Shown here: one piece after another, positions 53,460 to 62,309 of the stretch
Layout of the letters: every line of letters begins with the position of its first letter
How positions within the stretch are numbered: position 1 is the stretch's first letter
Assembly: GCA_050729515.1 (NCBI GenBank)
Contig: JBOHLG010000015.1
Coordinates: 8,092-72,091, forward strand
DNA length: 64,000 bases
Origin: Acaudatibacter sp050729515
GTDB taxonomy: Bacteria > Pseudomonadota > Alphaproteobacteria > Caulobacterales > Caulobacteraceae
Direction: 5' to 3'
Position numbers and translations under genes: made by a program
The notes under the pieces: generated by a model
The model's database searches: none
Told to the model about the DNA's origin: nothing
The model's input: the letters and a program-made list of their open reading frames with translations, nothing else

Positions 53460-54596
53460 TCAGGCGAGCGCCTTCTGGTAGATCCGATATGTCTTGTAGA
53501 TGCGCGCCCCGAAGCTCTCGAGGATGTGCCGCATCGGCATATTGTCTTCGAGGATCCAGCTGTATTCGGCCTCGATCATCTTCAGCTTGAGACCCTCTCG
53601 ACGCATCGCTCCGAGGATGGCGAAGGGAGCCAGAATGCCGCGCCGGTCCCGGGCGAACTTGCGTTTCACGCCCATCAGGGGAACGCGGCCACGCTTGATC
53701 CCCTTGACCTTGAGCCGCCAAAGGAGCTTGGCCCAGCCGAAGGGTAGGAGCCTGCCGTTCAAGTCCGCGATGGCGTCGTTGAGATTCGGAAGGAGGACGC
53801 CGAACCCCGCCGCCTCGCCGTCGATTTCGACGAACCAGACCAGGCGCGGGTGGATGAGGAGTTTCAAGGAGTTGGCCATGTGCCGGGTCTCCGTTTCGGT
53901 GACCGGCGCGGCGCCCCAGTTTTCCGACCAGGCGTCGTTGAGGATCTCGACCAGCGTTGCGACCTCGGCGTCGAACCGCCTCATGTTCACCGGGCGCAGG
54001 ACCATGCCTTTGGGCAAGGGCCGCTCGAGGCTCGCTTCGACCCCGGGCGTGAAGGTCGGCTCGCCGGAAACATAGGCGAAAACGTCCTTGGCCTTGACGT
54101 AGCCCTGCTCCTCGATGCGCGGCGCGGCGTAGGCGGGGTCGTGGCCCATCAGGAGCATCGGCGGGGTTTCCCGCCCGTCGATGAGAAGGCCCACCTCCTC
54201 GTTGATGGAGAGATTCATCGGACCCACCGCCCGGGTGCGTCCGCGCGCCTTCAGCCAGGCTTCCGCGGCGGCGAACAGGGCGGCGAATACCTCCGCATCG
54301 TCCTCGGCGGCGATCATGCCGAAGAAGCCGTCGGGGGCCTGCGGATCGGTCTTCGCCAGATGATCGATCTGGGCGCTGATCCGGCCGACATCACGCCCCT
54401 GCCGCCTAGCCAGCCAGAACTGGGCCTCTGCGTGCTCGAAAAACGGGTTGTGCCTGGGCGAAAGAGCCTCGCGCCGCTCCATCATCAGGGGGGCGACATA
54501 GTTGGGATCGCCCGCCATCAGACGCATCGGCAGACGGATGAAACGCTCGAGGTCGCCCTTGGTCGCGACCGGAGCGACTTCCACGCCCGCGCTCAT
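53460..54596 (-). CDS. Ceramide-synthase-like GNAT-family N-acyltransferase
   Basis: 378 residues of the GNAT-like group that includes the bacterial ceramide synthase described in Caulobacter. Visible family features are LERFIRLPMRLMAGDPNYVAPL, NPFFEHAEAQFWLARRQGRDVGRISAQ, GPMNLSINEEVGLLIDG and YVKAKDVFAY. The enzyme should N-acylate a sphingoid base to form (dihydro)ceramide. Overlap of its start with the LptF-LptG stop by 4 nt and its place behind spt strongly support this role. Without biochemical or phylogenetic tests a different acyl acceptor remains possible. Confidence 0.8.
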   Translation of the reverse strand: MSAGVEVAPVATKGDLERFIRLPMRLMAGDPNYVAPLMMERREALSPRHNPFFEHAEAQFWLARRQGRDVGRISAQIDHLAKTDPQAPDGFFGMIAAEDDAEVFAALFAAAEAWLKARGRTRAVGPMNLSINEEVGLLIDGRETPPMLLMGHDPAYAAPRIEEQGYVKAKDVFAYVSGEPTFTPGVEASLERPLPKGMVLRPVNMRRFDAEVATLVEILNDAWSENWGAAPVTETETRHMANSLKLLIHPRLVWFVEIDGEAAGFGVLLPNLNDAIADLNGRLLPFGWAKLLWRLKVKGIKRGRVPLMGVKRKFARDRRGILAPFAILGAMRREGLKLKMIEAEYSWILEDNMPMRHILESFGARIYKTYRIYQKALA

Positions 54597-56875
54597 CCCT
54601 CGGCGTAGAGGAGGATGCTTATCGCTCCGGCGGCGAAGGCGACCGGCGCTCCCCAGGCCGCGACGAGCGGCGGGAGCGTTCCGACCTGGCCCATGGCGGT
54701 GAAGAGTCCGTCGGCGACGAGATAGAGGAGCCCGCAGCCCAGTCCGAAGATCACCGGGCCGGTCCGGTTGCTTCGGGCGTGGCCAAGGGCGGTGGGAAGG
54801 GCGAGAAGAAGCATGATGATCGGCGCCAGACCCTCGGCGATGGTGCGATAGAGCCGCGTCTTGAATTCGCTTGGGCTCTTGTCCACCGGCCCCTTTCCGA
54901 AAAGCGACCTCAAGGCCGCGCCTGAAGTGATCTCATAGGCGCTGGAAAAGAGCGTCGCAACGTCGCCGGGCCGAAGCGGAGTCGCCCAGTCGATCGCTCC
55001 GACGTTCACCACGTCGGCGCGGGTCGGGCCGATGTCGGTGACCACCGCATCCTTGAGCCGCCAGCCGCCCTCCTCATGAGTAGCCGTAGGCGCGATCAGG
55101 CGCTTGGAAAGGGCCCGCTGGGCGTCGCGCTCATAGATCGAGACGCCGTGGAGGACATCGCCGGAGAGGCTCGCCGAATCCACCTTCACCACGTCGGCGC
55201 CGATTCGGAACCAGCGCGGAGTCGGCGCCTTGTGCGCGCCCGGGGCGCTCGCCGTCCACCAGCTCGCGAGCGCCTGTTCGGCCCTGGGCGTGACTTGGTC
55301 GGCGACCACGAGATCCAGGGCGGCGACGGCGAGCGCGACCGGCAGGGTCCGCTTGAAGATCTGCATGAGCGAAAGACCGCTGATCCGCATCACCACAAGC
55401 TCGCTGTTGCGGGCGAGCTGAGTGAACGTGAAGATCGCCCCTGCCAGAACCGCGAACGGAGCCACCTCCTGGAAGATGAAAGGCAGGCGCAGGAACATGT
55501 ACCTGAAAATCTCCAGCACGCCGCCCCGGGCAAGAATGTCGCTGGTCCGTTCGAGCAGGTCGATGAGCTGCAGCAGGGCCATCAGGGCGGCCGCGGCGGC
55601 GGCGGTGCGCACCAGCATGATCCGGGTGAGATAGGCCGAAAGCCCAAGCGCGCCCTTCTTGCGCATGGCTGTGGGCGCCGCATTGGTCCTTCTGTCGAAC
55701 ATCTTCTCGATGCGCAGAAAAAGGCCCGAGATGGGCGTCTCGCCTGGACGGCGGCGGGAGGAGAGGAAGAGCCACAGGGTGAAGACGGCCATGGCCAGGA
55801 AAATGCCGCCGATCGAGACGAGCGGCTCGACCCGCCCGGACTCAGCGAAGCTCTTGCAAAGGCTCACGCCGTGATGGAAGGCGACCAGGATCACCGCTCC
55901 CACGATCATTCCCGGCGCGCGTCGCCCGCGCTTGGCGGCCAGCGCCAAAGGCAAGGCGAGAAACGGCAGGAAGGGGATGGCGAGGGAGCGCGCCAGCCTG
56001 GAGTAGAGTTCGGCGGCCAGAATCCGATGAGGAATCAGGGCGTCCGGGCGGTGCATCTCCCTCGTCAGCTCCGGAAGGGTGAGCTCCTGTTCGTCCCCGC
56101 CGCGAGGCACCATGTTCCGGGCGCCTCCAAGGACCTCGTGGTCGGAAAAGTCTCCGAATCTACCCAGGCGGAGCTTGCCGCCGGGGCCATCGACCAGAAC
56201 CAGGCCGCCCCTGAGATCAAGATCGGTGGTCCGCCCGTCCGGGCTCAGCCCGAGCGTCCCCTTGCTGGCGGTGATCACCGCTTCGCCATCCTTGGTCTTG
56301 CGACGGATGAAGACGCCCTTGAGGCTCCTGCCGGTGGCGTCCACCTGATCGGCGGTGATGGTGAAGTTCGGCCCCGCGCTCATGAAGACCTGAGGATTGA
56401 GCTGGGCCGTCCAGCCGGCGTCGGTGGCGGCGTTGAGCACCTCGCGATAGCCGTATCGGCTGTAGGGCTGGAGCCATCCTAGAAGGAACAGACTGACGAT
56501 CCCCACGCCTATTCCGACGACAATGAGCGGCGCGACGAGCCGCTCGAAGGAGATGCCCCCGGCCAGCAGGGCGCCGATCTCGCTCTCTTCGTCCAGGCGG
56601 GCGATCACGATGAACATGGCCACGAAGAAAGCCGCCGGCAGGGCGAGGCCAAGCTGGTAGGGGACAAGGTCGGTGATCAGTCCGAAGAGATAGCCGAGCC
56701 TCGCTCCGTCCGAAGCGAGCTGATTGATGAGGCGCAGCGTCTGTTCGAGGAGGAAGGCGACTAGGGTGACGCCCAGCACCGCCAGCGCAGGCATGGCCAG
56801 GAGCCGCAACATGTAGCCGTCGAGGATCGATGGCCGCCAGCCGATCTTGTAAGGGGCCGCAGCGGCCGACGCCAT
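54593..56875 (-). CDS. LptF-LptG fused permease
   Basis: 760 residues containing two tandem YjgP/YjgQ permease domains. The first (about 10-385) and second (about 410-760) each have three N-terminal helices, a periplasmic beta-jellyroll region and three C-terminal helices. LDEESEIGALLAGGISFERL in the first and FTQLARNSELVVMRISGLSL in the second are the coupling-helix regions. LptF and LptG normally are separate proteins forming the inner-membrane LPS extractor with the ATPase LptB, which is not encoded here. Its place between spt and the acyltransferase suggests extraction of a sphingolipid rather than LPS. Confidence 0.9.
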   Translation of the reverse strand: MASAAAAPYKIGWRPSILDGYMLRLLAMPALAVLGVTLVAFLLEQTLRLINQLASDGARLGYLFGLITDLVPYQLGLALPAAFFVAMFIVIARLDEESEIGALLAGGISFERLVAPLIVVGIGVGIVSLFLLGWLQPYSRYGYREVLNAATDAGWTAQLNPQVFMSAGPNFTITADQVDATGRSLKGVFIRRKTKDGEAVITASKGTLGLSPDGRTTDLDLRGGLVLVDGPGGKLRLGRFGDFSDHEVLGGARNMVPRGGDEQELTLPELTREMHRPDALIPHRILAAELYSRLARSLAIPFLPFLALPLALAAKRGRRAPGMIVGAVILVAFHHGVSLCKSFAESGRVEPLVSIGGIFLAMAVFTLWLFLSSRRRPGETPISGLFLRIEKMFDRRTNAAPTAMRKKGALGLSAYLTRIMLVRTAAAAAALMALLQLIDLLERTSDILARGGVLEIFRYMFLRLPFIFQEVAPFAVLAGAIFTFTQLARNSELVVMRISGLSLMQIFKRTLPVALAVAALDLVVADQVTPRAEQALASWWTASAPGAHKAPTPRWFRIGADVVKVDSASLSGDVLHGVSIYERDAQRALSKRLIAPTATHEEGGWRLKDAVVTDIGPTRADVVNVGAIDWATPLRPGDVATLFSSAYEITSGAALRSLFGKGPVDKSPSEFKTRLYRTIAEGLAPIIMLLLALPTALGHARSNRTGPVIFGLGCGLLYLVADGLFTAMGQVGTLPPLVAAWGAPVAFAAGAISILLYAEG

Positions 56876-56898
56876 CGTGGTGGTCTTACTCTCGTGGT

Positions 56899-58122
56899 CT
56901 AGAGGGCTGCTCCGGCTCGACGCCGATCGGCCGTGAGCAGTCCCAGTTCGCGCCCGACCCGGCCGAAGATATCGAGCGCGGTGTCGATCTGCGCAAGGGT
57001 GTGTGCGGCGCTGACGCTGGTCCGAAGCAGGCGCACATTGTTGGGCGTGGCCGGTGGGATGGCGAGATTGAGGTAGAGACCGGCCTCCATGAGCATCTTC
57101 CAGAAGAGGACCGCCGTCTCCTGATCGGGCATGGAAACCGCGACGATGGGGTTCGGCTCGGGACCGGTCTCGAATCCCAGGGCGCGCAGGCCGTCATAAA
57201 GGCGATGGGCGTTTCGCATCAGATCGCGGCGGAGCGCCGGTTCCGAGCGAAGGCGCTCGAGAGCTTCGATCGTCGAGGCGACGATGCCCGGGGGCAGCGA
57301 GGCGGTGAACATGTAGGGCCGGCAGACGATCCTCAGGACCTCAAAGTCGGGATCATCCGAGACGCAGAAGCCGCCGACGCTTCCCAGGCTCTTGGAGAAT
57401 GTGCCCACGATGAAATCGACATCGGCCTCCACGCCGACTTTCTCGGCCAGGCCGCGGCCGGTCCGACCCAGGACGCCCAGCGAATGAGCCTCGTCGACCA
57501 GGAGGTAGGCGCCTGTCTCGCGCTTGACCTCGGCGATCTCCTTGAGCGGCGCGGTGTCGCCGAGCATGGAGTAGATGCCTTCGACGACAATCAAACGCTC
57601 TCCGGGCGCTCCGCGAAGTCGTTGCAGGCGCTTGTAGAGGTCGTCGGGGCTGTTGTGCCGGAACCGGATCACTTCGGCCCCGCCCAGCCTCGAGCCGTCG
57701 TAGATGCTGGCGTGACTGTCGGCGTCCAGCATCAAATGGTCGCCCCGTCCGGCGAGCGCTCCCAGGAGTCCCAGATTCGCCTGGTAGCCGGTGCTGAACA
57801 CCATTGCGTGTTTGCGACCATAGAATTCGGCGAGGGCCTGCTCGAGCAGCCAGTGACCCACATAGGTGCCGTTGGCCATTCGCGAGCCGGTGGTGCCGGT
57901 ACCCTGGCTGCGGGTCGCTTCGACCGCCTTTTCGATGCACCGCGGATCGAAGGTGAGCCCGAGATAGTTGTTGGTGCCCATGAGGATCGTGCGGCGGCCG
58001 TCCAGGATCCCCTCGGTGGGAGAGAGCACGGCGTCGAACTTCAGGTGCGCAGGATCGACGCCGCTGGCGCGCAACTCGTCATAGGAGGTCTTATAGTGGG
58101 CGTGTTTGGCCAGAATGGTCAT
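56899..58122 (-). CDS. spt: Serine palmitoyltransferase
   Basis: 407 residues of the alpha-oxoamine synthase family. Lys244 in GTFSKSLGSVGG is the PLP lysine, His137 (DADSHAS) stacks on the cofactor, and Asp210/His213 (VDEAHS) bind it. GTGTTGSRMANGTY and YGRKHAMVFSTGYQANLG match bacterial serine palmitoyltransferases closely. It condenses serine with a long acyl thioester to 3-ketosphinganine, the first step of sphingolipid synthesis. The start overlaps the stop of the ACP gene by 4 nt, implying use of acyl-ACP rather than acyl-CoA. KBL or BioF activity is less likely in this context. Confidence 0.9.
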   Translation of the reverse strand: MTILAKHAHYKTSYDELRASGVDPAHLKFDAVLSPTEGILDGRRTILMGTNNYLGLTFDPRCIEKAVEATRSQGTGTTGSRMANGTYVGHWLLEQALAEFYGRKHAMVFSTGYQANLGLLGALAGRGDHLMLDADSHASIYDGSRLGGAEVIRFRHNSPDDLYKRLQRLRGAPGERLIVVEGIYSMLGDTAPLKEIAEVKRETGAYLLVDEAHSLGVLGRTGRGLAEKVGVEADVDFIVGTFSKSLGSVGGFCVSDDPDFEVLRIVCRPYMFTASLPPGIVASTIEALERLRSEPALRRDLMRNAHRLYDGLRALGFETGPEPNPIVAVSMPDQETAVLFWKMLMEAGLYLNLAIPPATPNNVRLLRTSVSAAHTLAQIDTALDIFGRVGRELGLLTADRRRAGAAL

Positions 58123-58424
58123 GCGGGAGCCCCCTTTCGCATGTCTTCCACCGCGTGGATCAAATCGCCGATGGTTTCTACCTGTGCTATCCGATCGAGC
58201 GGAATTGAAATGTCGTAGCGATCTTCAATCGCCATGACGAAGTTCATCACTCCCAAGGAATCCATACCAAGGTCCTCGACGATGTTGGTATTATCATCGA
58301 TCTGTACGGGATGCTCGAGAACTTGCTCGAAAACTGCGGAAATCTCATCCCGGACTGAGCGGTCGCCCCTGCCAAACTCGCCCTTCACCAGAACCAACTG
58401 ATGATTTTCCCGCATGCAACGCAT
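58119..58424 (-). CDS. Acyl carrier protein for serine palmitoyltransferase
   Basis: 101 residues. Ser56 in LGMDSLGVMNFV carries the phosphopantetheine. The first 20 residues (MRCMRENHQLVLVKGEFGRG) are not typical of ACPs, so the true start may be the ATG at 58415 or later. Coupled to spt by a 4-nt overlap, as in Caulobacter and related sphingolipid clusters where a dedicated ACP supplies the acyl donor. A GCTTCG-TCCG-CGAAGC hairpin stands 10 nt upstream of the first ATG. Confidence 0.88.
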   Translation of the reverse strand: MRCMRENHQLVLVKGEFGRGDRSVRDEISAVFEQVLEHPVQIDDNTNIVEDLGMDSLGVMNFVMAIEDRYDISIPLDRIAQVETIGDLIHAVEDMRKGAPA

Positions 58425-58434
58425 CCGCTGTGTC

Positions 58435-58450
58435 GCTTCGCGGACGAAGC
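58435..58450 (-). promoter_or_regulatory. Small perfect hairpin in the leader of the spt-linked ACP gene
   Basis: GCTTCG and CGAAGC pair over six bases around a TCCG-type loop, 10 nt before the first possible ACP start. No T-run follows, so it is not a classic terminator. It may influence ribosome access or mRNA stability of the ACP-spt operon. Function inferred. Confidence 0.3.
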
Positions 58451-58517
58451 CCCGCCAGCACCGTAACAGGTTTGCAACGCCCCCTTCAACTGCGACCCTT
58501 TAGAGAGGCCTCTGCAG

Positions 58518-60320
58518 TCAGGCGAACGCCCCGGCCAGGAAGAGGGCTTTGGCGCGCGAACGGCTGAGCTTTCCGGACGAGGTCTGGGGGAGGCTGTGGG
58601 GCGGGGTCAGGGTGACGTCGGCCTGCAGTCCATGGCGGACCCGAAACAGATTCGCCACCTGAGTGCGAATGGCTTCGCGAGTCTCTTCCTCGGCGGATCG
58701 GCATTGCACCAGGGCGACGACGCGCTCTTCGCCGCCGTGATGGATGGAGAACACGGCGACGTCTCCACTGCGCAAGCAGTCGATCTCCTTCTCGGCTGTC
58801 CACTCGAGATCCTGCGGCCAGACATTGCGACCATTGACGATCATCAGATCCTTTGCCCGACCGGTGATGACGATCTCATGGCCGAGCCGATAGCCGATGT
58901 CCCCGGTGTCCAACCAGCCGTCCGCCGAAAGCACCTTGGCGGTCTCCTCAGGCTGACCGAAATAGGTCTGCATCAAACTAGGCCCCCAGGCGAAGATCCG
59001 ACCCAGGCCCCGCTCCCCCAGCGTCCTTCCCGCCTCATCGCGGATCTCGATTTTGTGGCCGGCGAGAGGCGTCCCGCAGAGCGCAAACTCCCGGGTCCTG
59101 GCGTCACGCGAGGAGGGCGCCGCGGCCACGCCCTCCCGCTCCAGGCGATCAATGTCGGCGACGTCGGTCCTGAGGCCCGCCCGAGGTCCGCTCAGAGTTA
59201 GGGCCAGGGTCGCCTCGGCCATCCCGTAGCTGGCGAGAAACGCGGCCGGATCGAAACCTGCCGTCTCGAAGGCCCCGGCGAAGGCGCGAAGCGGTTCGGG
59301 CCGGATCATGTCCCCTCCCAGGCCGGCGATGCGCCAGCAGGAGAGGTCGAGGTCGTCCTTGCCAGCTGGAGGACCGCGTCGGGCGGCGAGATCATATCCG
59401 AAGGTTGGAGCATAGGAGATCGTGCCGCGACGCTTGGAGATCAGCTCCAGCCACAGACCCGGACGACGCACGAATGCGCCGGTGGGCAGAAGGTCAATCG
59501 AGCACTGAAAGGCGATGCTGGCGAGCAGCATACCGATGAGCCCCATGTCATGGTAGAGGGGAAGCCACGAGACCGCCCTGTCGTCAGGCGCGACCTGCAG
59601 GCCTTCGGCTCCGATGGCCTGGATGTTGGCCATCAAAGCGGAGTGAGTCACCGCCACGCCCAGCGGAAACCGGGTGCTTCCGGAGGAGAACTGCAGATAG
59701 CAGAGTCCCTGCGGATCAAAGCCCCCCACGGCGCGGGACGAAAGACGCGAGGGCAGGGCTTCGGCGAGAAGGGAATCCCAGCTGCCCGCGACTTCGAGCT
59801 GCAGGCCCTCGGCCGCATCTGCGAACCACTCGGCCAGAGCCGCTGGGGCCAGGGCGGCGCGCGCCGCCGACGAGGTCAGCATTCGCCCCAAATGGGCGAC
59901 ATAGGCATCCTTGCCTCCAAATGGCGCAGGAAGAGGGACCGGGGCGGGCACGAGACCGGCGTATTGGCAGGCGAAGAAGGCGCGCAGGAAGCCGCCGTCG
60001 CTCTCGGCGGCAAGGGCGACGCGGTCTCCTGGCACTAGGCCGCGACTGAGAAACAGAGCCGCGAGCGCGGCGGAATCCTCCTTCAGGCGCGCGTAGGGGA
60101 GGACCTCGACGAGTTCTCCGCGCAGCGAATAAAGATTGATCCCGGTTGGCTGCTCGGCGGCGAAATCGAGAGCCTCGGCGATCGAGGCGAAGTTGGCCGG
60201 CCGGGTCGACCTTTCCGGCGCGGTCGGGGTCGGCTCGAGGGGTGTTCCCAATCCGGTCCTCTTGCGCAGAAAACGCCAGCGATTCTGGCCATGATGACAT
60301 GACGGGCGCCTTGGCGTCAT
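58518..60320 (-). CDS. Fatty acyl-AMP ligase / acyl-ACP synthetase
   Basis: About 600 residues from the ATG at 60320; 60407 or a TTG near 60251 are alternatives. Adenylate-forming motifs are LQFSSGSTRFPLGVAVTH, WLPLYHDMGLIGMLL, SYGMAEATLAL and GWLDTGDIGY. The block after the A-loop and KDLMIVNGRNVWPQDLEW resembles fatty acyl-AMP ligases that load ACP rather than CoA. Ending with SSGKLSRSRAK, it retains the C-terminal catalytic lysine. It probably charges the adjacent ACP with the acyl chain used by spt. It precedes the ACP gene by 93 nt. Confidence 0.86.
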   Translation of the reverse strand: MTPRRPSCHHGQNRWRFLRKRTGLGTPLEPTPTAPERSTRPANFASIAEALDFAAEQPTGINLYSLRGELVEVLPYARLKEDSAALAALFLSRGLVPGDRVALAAESDGGFLRAFFACQYAGLVPAPVPLPAPFGGKDAYVAHLGRMLTSSAARAALAPAALAEWFADAAEGLQLEVAGSWDSLLAEALPSRLSSRAVGGFDPQGLCYLQFSSGSTRFPLGVAVTHSALMANIQAIGAEGLQVAPDDRAVSWLPLYHDMGLIGMLLASIAFQCSIDLLPTGAFVRRPGLWLELISKRRGTISYAPTFGYDLAARRGPPAGKDDLDLSCWRIAGLGGDMIRPEPLRAFAGAFETAGFDPAAFLASYGMAEATLALTLSGPRAGLRTDVADIDRLEREGVAAAPSSRDARTREFALCGTPLAGHKIEIRDEAGRTLGERGLGRIFAWGPSLMQTYFGQPEETAKVLSADGWLDTGDIGYRLGHEIVITGRAKDLMIVNGRNVWPQDLEWTAEKEIDCLRSGDVAVFSIHHGGEERVVALVQCRSAEEETREAIRTQVANLFRVRHGLQADVTLTPPHSLPQTSSGKLSRSRAKALFLAGAFA

Positions 60321-60422
60321 TATCGCCAAGCGCAACTTGGCCTGATAGTCGATGAACGGGCGCGGTGGCGAGGCCCAATCGGGCTGTTCGGGAGATCGGG
60401 TCCGCATGGCGAAGGCGAGGCG

Positions 60423-62303
60423 ATGAAAAAGCCGGGGGCCAGCGTGGCCAGAGCAGCCGCTGAGGCGGCTGAACGTCCCAGCCTGGGCGCTCTGATGAAG
60501 GAGGCCTTCGACACCGACGCTTGGCGTCGACAGCGGCGACGCAGCCTTCGCCCTCTCGTGCGGCTCGTTCCTTTCGTCAGGCTACACCTCCCCGACGCGG
60601 CTCTCGGCCTCTCCTTCATCATCATCTCGACCACGGCCGCCCTGGCGCTCACGGTCGGTTTGCGGGCGGTCATCGATCGCTTCGAACTCCACAGTCTCAA
60701 GATGCTGATCCGTGCGTTCCTCTTCCTGGCCGCCGGCGCGGGATTGTTGGCGGTGACCACCGGTCTGCGGATCTATTTCGTCCAGAAGCTCGGCGAGCGC
60801 GTGGTCGCCGATCTCCGCCAGGTGCTCTTCCGGCAGGTGCTCGGCCTCGACCTCGCCCATTTCCTTCGCGTGCGCACCGGCGAGGTGCTCTCCAGGCTCA
60901 CTACCGACATGACCATTGTGGAAAGGGCGGTGGCGACGGTGGTCCCGGTCGCCCTGCGCAATCTGTTGACCCTGTTCGGGGCAGTGGTTCTGATGATCGT
61001 CGCCTCGCCCAATTTCACCGGCGCGGTTCTCGTTCTGGTGCCCATTCTTCTGACTCCCCTCTTTCTCATCGGTCGGCGCATGCAGCGTCTGTCGGTGAGG
61101 GCCCAGGACCGCTTCGCCGAGGCGGTCGGCTACGCCGGTGAGGGCCTGGAAGCGATCGAGACGGTCCAGGCTTTCGGCCGGGAGGCGACGATCGCCGAGC
61201 GTTTCAACAGCTCGGTGGAAAAGGCCTACGAGGCCTCCCTCGCCCAACTTCGCGCCCGGGGCCTGATGAGCGGCCTCATGATCAGCCTCGTCTTCGCCGG
61301 GCTGCTTGTCCTCCTTTTCCAATGCGCCATGGCCGTTTTCATTGAGCGGACGGCGAGCGGGGCCCCCAGAATGACCGGCGGAACCCTGCTGCAGCTTTTG
61401 ATCCTGGCGCTTTTCGTGGCTTCTTCTGTGCGCGACCTTTCCGAGGTGTGGGCGGAAATCCAGAAGGCGTCCGGCGCGGCCGAAAGGATCGCCGCGATGA
61501 TGGACGCGATCCCTTCGATCAGCGCGCCGGTTTCGCCCCGGCCGCTTCCCCAGCCGGCCAGAGGCGAGGTGGCGTTCGAGAAGGTCAGCTTTTGTTATCC
61601 CGGTTGCTCGGGTCGGCCGGCCCTGGATTCCTTCACGTTGCTGGTGAGACCCGGCGAGCGCGTCGCTCTGGTGGGCCCGTCGGGAGCGGGGAAGAGCACA
61701 GTGCTGCGCATGCTCCTTCGGTTCTACGATCCCGACTCGGGGACCGTGCGCGTCGACGGCGTCGATCTCACGGCGACGGACCCCCGTGAGGTGAGGGCGC
61801 GCATGGCGCTCGTTTCCCAGGACGCGCCGCTGTTCTCCGGTTCGGCGGCCGAGAACATCGCCTTCGGCCGGGAGGGAGCCAGCGCCCAGGAGATCCAAGA
61901 TGCGGCTCTCGCCGCCCAGGCGGAGGGGTTCTTGACCGCCCTGCCCCACGGGTTCGACACCCCAGTGGGCGAGCGGGCCAAAACACTTTCCGGCGGTCAG
62001 AGGCAGCGACTGGCGATCGCCCGCGCGCTCGTTCGTTCCTCGCCCATCCTTCTGCTGGATGAGGCCACCAGCGCCCTCGACGCCGAAAACGAACGACTCG
62101 TCCAGCAGGCCCTTCACGGCGCCATGACGGGACGGACAAGCCTCGTCATCGCCCATCGCCTCGCGACCGTCCTCGAGGCCGATCGGATCGTGGTCATGGA
62201 TCGCGGCTCTGTCGTCGAGGAGGGGCGTCACGCCGAACTCCTCGCCCGAGGCGGGCTCTACGCGCGTCTGGCGAAGCTCCAGTTTGCCGCCAAGGCCGCC
62301 TAG
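60423..62303 (+). CDS. ABC exporter (MsbA-like, transmembrane plus ATPase)
   Basis: 626 residues. Six membrane helices (about 45-330) are followed by the nucleotide-binding domain (about 375-620): Walker A GPSGAGKST, signature LSGGQRQRL, Walker B ILLLDEATSALD and H-loop IAHRLATV. Half-transporters of this shape flip lipids or lipid-linked molecules across the inner membrane. It is divergent from the acyl-AMP ligase gene, their starts close together, which fits flipping of the sphingolipid made by the leftward genes. Similar transporters occur in other sphingolipid clusters. A first ATG at 60423 is preceded by GGCGAGGCG. Confidence 0.88.
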   Translation: MKKPGASVARAAAEAAERPSLGALMKEAFDTDAWRRQRRRSLRPLVRLVPFVRLHLPDAALGLSFIIISTTAALALTVGLRAVIDRFELHSLKMLIRAFLFLAAGAGLLAVTTGLRIYFVQKLGERVVADLRQVLFRQVLGLDLAHFLRVRTGEVLSRLTTDMTIVERAVATVVPVALRNLLTLFGAVVLMIVASPNFTGAVLVLVPILLTPLFLIGRRMQRLSVRAQDRFAEAVGYAGEGLEAIETVQAFGREATIAERFNSSVEKAYEASLAQLRARGLMSGLMISLVFAGLLVLLFQCAMAVFIERTASGAPRMTGGTLLQLLILALFVASSVRDLSEVWAEIQKASGAAERIAAMMDAIPSISAPVSPRPLPQPARGEVAFEKVSFCYPGCSGRPALDSFTLLVRPGERVALVGPSGAGKSTVLRMLLRFYDPDSGTVRVDGVDLTATDPREVRARMALVSQDAPLFSGSAAENIAFGREGASAQEIQDAALAAQAEGFLTALPHGFDTPVGERAKTLSGGQRQRLAIARALVRSSPILLLDEATSALDAENERLVQQALHGAMTGRTSLVIAHRLATVLEADRIVVMDRGSVVEEGRHAELLARGGLYARLAKLQFAAKAA

Positions 62304-62309
62304 AAGCGT

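Noticed and set aside
60582..62231. A 549-codon minus-strand frame opposite the ABC exporter
   Set aside because: The plus strand shows every ABC ATPase motif; the antisense frame has no recognisable motif and shadow-like composition.
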